DNA from: Bacteroidota bacterium
GTDB lineage: Bacteria; Bacteroidota; Bacteroidia; Chitinophagales; Saprospiraceae
Direction: 5' to 3'
NCBI GenBank assembly: GCA_024280135.1
Contig: JAJRQS010000007.1
Span: forward strand, 1-9,106
Length of the DNA stretch: 9,106 nt
Notes under the pieces: generated by a model
What the model saw: only the letters and a program-made list of their open reading frames with translations
What the model was told of the DNA's origin: nothing
The model's database searches: none
Program-made: the position numbers and the translations under genes
Shown here: piece after piece, positions 6,433 through 9,106 of the stretch
Numbering within the stretch: position 1 is the stretch's first letter
Layout of the letters: each line of letters opens with the position of its first letter

Positions 6433-7557
6433 ATGTCCAAATTAAGGGAAAACAAATGGAGCCGAATCTTGACCTTAGCGTTCAGTATTTTGGCAGTGGG
6501 AGTGGTGGTCTATTTTCTAGGTAGCATCTTGGTCTATGTGGTGATTGCTTGGATTTTGTCTATGATCGGACGGCCCGTGATTCAGTTTTTGCTCATTAAG
6601 CTGCGCTTCAACAAGCTAAAAAGCGGTCCAGCTTTAGCGGCCTTTGTCGTTTTAGTGATGTATGGCATATTTTTCTGGATTATTTTCACCTTGTTTTTCC
6701 CAAAATTTGTAGAACAAGCGAGTGTACTCAGTAACTTGAATACGACAACTGTCACCGAGGCCATGGCAGAGCCTTTAGCCCAACTAGACAAATGGCTAGT
6801 AAAAATCAATGTCTTCAAGCCGGGACAATCCGTAGTACATGAAATGGAAGGAGATATTAAATCAATTTTGGGCCCTGCGAAGATCAGCCGGTTTTTCTCT
6901 TCTATTATCTCCTTGTTGACGAGTGCTATTTTTGGTCTTTTTGCGGTTGTTTTTATCTTGTTTTTCTTTTTAAAAGAAGATGGACTCATGCTGGGATTCC
7001 TTCATGCCATCACACCCTCTAAATACGACAAGAACTTAACGAATGCTGTCGAAAAAATGACTCGGCTACTCTCTCGTTATTTCTTGGGGATTAGCTTACA
7101 GATCTTAACCATCACCACCATCGTCAGTGTGGGTTTAGGGTTGTTTGGCGTGGAGAATGCCTTTTTGATTGGCTTATTTGCCGCTTTTATTAATGTAATC
7201 CCTTATTTAGGACCTATGCTAGGCGCTTTCTTTGGGATGTTTATTGTCATTACTTCTGGCATTGATGCGGATTTCTATGCGGAAACAGTTCCAAAGCTCT
7301 GGAAGGTTGTTATTGTCTTTGGCGTCGTCCAAATGGTTGATAATTTCATTTTACAGCCCACTATTTTTGCAAAAAGCGTCTTAGCCCATCCTTTAGAAAT
7401 ATTTCTCATCATATTGATTGGTGGAAACTTAGGCGGTATTATTGGGATGATTGTTGCCATTCCATTGTATTCCGTATTGAGAGTGATGGCCCATGTCTTT
7501 TTAAGTGAATTTGAAGTAGTACAGAGATTGACCACTCGGATGGATGAAATCGAATGA
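6433..7557 (+). CDS. AI-2E family (PerM/YdiK-type) membrane transporter
   Basis: This 374-residue polytopic protein is the usual family size. It has an N-terminal pair of membrane segments (about 10-50), another near 70-90, a soluble stretch (about 95-150), and a dense C-terminal membrane region. Family signatures are FFLKEDG, NVIPYLGPMLGAFFG (PYLGP at 257-261) and SVLAHPLEIFLIILIGG followed by GGIIGMIVAIPLYSVLRV (from 315). Members are called AI-2 exporters after E. coli TqsA, but others act as Na+/H+ antiporters or are uncharacterised, so the substrate here is open. The ATG abuts the stop of the upstream lipoprotein gene (TAGATG), which fixes the start and suggests translational coupling. 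No convincing terminator is visible in the 95 bases that follow. Confidence 0.92.
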   Translation: MSKLRENKWSRILTLAFSILAVGVVVYFLGSILVYVVIAWILSMIGRPVIQFLLIKLRFNKLKSGPALAAFVVLVMYGIFFWIIFTLFFPKFVEQASVLSNLNTTTVTEAMAEPLAQLDKWLVKINVFKPGQSVVHEMEGDIKSILGPAKISRFFSSIISLLTSAIFGLFAVVFILFFFLKEDGLMLGFLHAITPSKYDKNLTNAVEKMTRLLSRYFLGISLQILTITTIVSVGLGLFGVENAFLIGLFAAFINVIPYLGPMLGAFFGMFIVITSGIDADFYAETVPKLWKVVIVFGVVQMVDNFILQPTIFAKSVLAHPLEIFLIILIGGNLGGIIGMIVAIPLYSVLRVMAHVFLSEFEVVQRLTTRMDEIE

Positions 7558-7616
7558 TGCATTTTCAATATTTTAGTCACACGATTTTATCCAGTGAATT
7601 TACCTAAAAAGTAACC

Positions 7617-7632
7617 TTTTCCGCTAGGAAAA
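7617..7632. repeat. Short inverted repeat just upstream of the GGGP synthase -7 box
   Basis: TTTTCC (7617-7622) and GGAAAA (7627-7632) form a perfect 6-bp inverted repeat with a 4-base spacer. It ends three bases before the TATCTTTG box. Its place in the promoter spacer fits an operator. As a terminator for the preceding operon it is poor, because no T run follows. Confidence 0.3.
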
Positions 7633-7635
7633 ACC

Positions 7636-7643
7636 TATCTTTG
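7636..7643 (+). promoter_or_regulatory. Bacteroidota -7 promoter box for the GGGP synthase gene
   Basis: TATCTTTG matches TAnnTTTG exactly and ends nine bases before the ATG at 7653, so the transcript should start within a few bases of the start codon. It overlaps an in-frame TTG at 7641, which is therefore unlikely to be the start. No clear -33 TTG element is visible. Confidence 0.6.
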
Positions 7644-7652
7644 TTGCTACGA

Positions 7653-8432
7653 ATGGCACAAAATTACTCAAATAGCACTGTTTTAGATACAATCTATCAG
7701 GCCCGACAAACGGGTCGGAAGCTATTTGTGGTATTGATCGACCCAGACAAAGCCAATTCCAGCGACTTAACGGGCATCATCCAAAAAGCCAAAAAAGCAG
7801 GTGTTGACCTGTTTTTTGTAGGTGGTAGCTTGATGATGGAAAATGAATTATCTCGTTGTTTGGACACGATCCGTACCAATAGTGATATCCCTAGCATCTT
7901 ATTTCCAGGCAACCCCATTCAGTTGAATGATAAGGCCGATGCTTTACTATTTTTGAGTTTGATTTCTGGGCGTAACTCCGAATTTTTAATCGGAAACCAT
8001 GTAATAGCTGCCCCTTTCTTAAAGAAAAGTTCCTTAGAAATCATGCCTACGGGCTACATGTTGATAGATGGAGGCGCACCCACTACCGTCAGTTATATTA
8101 GCAACACCTTTCCAATACCCGCAGACAAACCCGAAATAGCCATGGCCACCGCTATCGCTGGTGAAATGCTAGGTCTGAAACTCTTATATATGGATGCAGG
8201 GAGTGGCGCAAAGAATGCCATCTCTTCAGAAATGATCACCCTTGTCCGACAAGCGGTTGATCTACCCATCATCATTGGTGGAGGCATTCGTACAGCCGCA
8301 CAAGCTGCGCAAGCTGCACAAGCTGGAGCAGATGTGATTGTCGTCGGCAACCAGCTCGAAGAAAATCCAGAACTCGTTTATGAAATGGCAAAAATCGTTC
8401 ATTCTTTTAGTCAGCCCATCGAACGCTCATAA
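7653..8432 (+). CDS. Geranylgeranylglyceryl phosphate synthase homologue (bacterial GGGPS/PcrB family)
   Basis: This 259-residue TIM-barrel protein belongs to the family that joins a polyprenyl diphosphate to sn-glycerol-1-phosphate through an ether bond. Its motifs occur in order: LIDPDK (28-33), VGGS (56-59), SGRNSEFLIG (105-114), EIMPTGYMLID (129-139), YMDAGSGA (179-186, usually YLEAGSGA), GGGIR (209-213) and ADVIVVGN. Close homologues in Bacteroidota (group II GGGPS, such as Flavobacterium and Chitinophaga enzymes) have been shown to make geranylgeranylglyceryl phosphate; the prenyl chain length here is inferred. I prefer ATG 7653 over TTG 7641 because the latter lies in the promoter box. 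A GT4 glycosyltransferase follows 9 bases after the stop and is probably cotranscribed. Confidence 0.92.
   Translation: MAQNYSNSTVLDTIYQARQTGRKLFVVLIDPDKANSSDLTGIIQKAKKAGVDLFFVGGSLMMENELSRCLDTIRTNSDIPSILFPGNPIQLNDKADALLFLSLISGRNSEFLIGNHVIAAPFLKKSSLEIMPTGYMLIDGGAPTTVSYISNTFPIPADKPEIAMATAIAGEMLGLKLLYMDAGSGAKNAISSEMITLVRQAVDLPIIIGGGIRTAAQAAQAAQAGADVIVVGNQLEENPELVYEMAKIVHSFSQPIERS
8298..8324 (+). repeat. Three tandem 9-base units inside the GGGP synthase gene
   Basis: GCACAAGCT, GCGCAAGCT and GCACAAGCT are head to tail and in frame, encoding Ala-Gln-Ala three times just after the phosphate-binding GGGIR motif (residues 216-224). The spacing from GGGIR to GAD is 11 residues, which is what I expect for the family, so this is a low-complexity helix and not an inserted segment. 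Confidence 0.75.
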
Positions 8433-8441
8433 GACGGAACC

Positions 8442-9106
8442 ATGAAAATTGGCTTTGAAGCAAAACGTATCTTTAATAATTTTACAGGACTCGGTAATTA
8501 TGGGCGGTCATTGCTGACAAATCTAGCTTCTTTTTATCCAGATAATGACTATTTACTCTACACGCCCAAATTAAAGACATCAGCAGAAGTTTTACCTTTC
8601 CAGCAAAAACCCTTTCAACCAATTGTTTCAAAAGCTACATTTAAATCCTACTGGAGAAGCTACGGCGTAACAAAAGAATTAGAAAATAGTCGTATAGATT
8701 TATATCATGGATTGAGTCATGAACTCCCTTTTAATATTAAAAGTTCAAGCATCAAATCTATTGTAACCATTCATGATTTAATTTTCAAACGCCACCCCCA
8801 TACGTATCCTTGGATCGATCGAAAAATATATGATTATAAATTTAAACAAAGCTGTCTGCAAGCAGATAAAATAATTGCGATAAGTAAAAATACAAAAAAA
8901 GACATTATTCATTTTTATGGTATCGAAGCATCCAAAATAATGGTCGCGTATCAAAGTTGCAATCCCATTTATTATGAACCACTCGCAATTGATAGCCAAA
9001 CAGTACTTACAAAATACCAACTACCCAAAGACTACTTTCTATTTGTCGGAAGTGTCGAAACTCGAAAGAATATCCAAGTCCTCATCAAAGCCTACAAGCA
9101 CCTCCC
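8442..9106 (+). CDS. Glycosyltransferase, GT4/GT-B type, N-terminal part (cut by window end)
   Basis: The frame is open from ATG 8442 to the window edge, giving 221 residues of a probable 360-380. It begins MKIGFEAKRIFNNFTGLGNYGRSLL, where the glycine-rich TGLGNYG (15-21) is the N-terminal loop of GT-B enzymes. HGLSHELP follows, then VTIHDLIFKRHP (T109-H111-D112), ADKIIAISKNTKKDI, and FLFVGSVETRKN (199-210), which opens the nucleotide-sugar-binding C-terminal domain (family form GS..PRKN). Such enzymes transfer sugars from nucleotide donors to polysaccharide or lipid acceptors at the cytoplasmic membrane; donor and acceptor cannot be told here. It starts 9 bases after the GGGP synthase stop, so the two are likely one operon. 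Confidence 0.9.
   Translation, partial: MKIGFEAKRIFNNFTGLGNYGRSLLTNLASFYPDNDYLLYTPKLKTSAEVLPFQQKPFQPIVSKATFKSYWRSYGVTKELENSRIDLYHGLSHELPFNIKSSSIKSIVTIHDLIFKRHPHTYPWIDRKIYDYKFKQSCLQADKIIAISKNTKKDIIHFYGIEASKIMVAYQSCNPIYYEPLAIDSQTVLTKYQLPKDYFLFVGSVETRKNIQVLIKAYKHL

Noticed and set aside
6582..6989. 135-codon minus-strand frame opposite the AI-2E-family gene
   Set aside because: It is the antisense of a well-supported coding sequence, with Lys/Ser/Ile-rich composition typical of such shadows.
7641..7652. TTG start for the GGGP synthase, four codons upstream of the ATG
   Set aside because: It lies within the TATCTTTG box; ATG 7653 gives a normal N-terminus.
8298..8324. Ala-Gln-Ala tandem repeat as an inserted or expanded segment
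   Set aside because: The distance from GGGIR to GAD looks normal for the family, so nothing has been inserted.
8778..9020. 80-codon minus-strand frame near the window end
   Set aside because: It lies antisense to the glycosyltransferase, whose GT4 motifs are continuous over this stretch.

Overview
The window looks like chromosomal DNA from a member of the Bacteroidota, possibly the Saprospiria/Lewinella side (genus-level placement is a guess). Four things point there: a type-B type IX secretion C-terminal domain on a large repeat-rich surface protein; promoter elements of the Bacteroidota form TAnnTTTG just upstream of several genes; a bacterial geranylgeranylglyceryl-phosphate-synthase-like protein of the kind known from this phylum; and an AT-rich sequence with little Shine-Dalgarno signal. 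No mobile element, CRISPR array, tRNA or rRNA was seen.

Layout. 1-1533 (+) is the 3' end of a giant secreted adhesin-like protein, followed by a strong hairpin terminator. 1534-1757 is intergenic, with an unusually GC-rich block that carries an ORF-like signal on the minus strand. 1764-3038 (+) is a divergent Nramp-family transporter and 3073-3483 (+) is a YjbQ/UPF0047 protein. 3484-3721 lies between convergent genes and holds a nested set of TAGCTCA repeats. 5510-3722 (-) is an OmpR-type response regulator followed by lpxK, which is split into two frames at an A7 tract. 5511-5715 is a divergent promoter region. 5716-7557 (+) is a DUF4197 lipoprotein directly abutting an AI-2E-family membrane protein. 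7653-9106 (+) is a GGGP synthase homologue followed by a GT4 glycosyltransferase cut by the window edge.

Much of the content concerns the cell envelope: a surface adhesin, lipid A phosphorylation (LpxK), a possible ether-lipid precursor enzyme, a glycosyltransferase and two transporter-type membrane proteins. It does not form one recognisable system.

The most notable points are as follows. The lpxK reading frame breaks exactly at a canonical A AAA AAA slippery heptamer with the stop codon directly after it, and a -1 shift restores a complete 353-residue LpxK. The Nramp homologue has lost the DPGN metal-binding motif. The -7 promoter boxes lie only a few bases before the start codons of two or three genes, predicting leaderless or nearly leaderless mRNAs.
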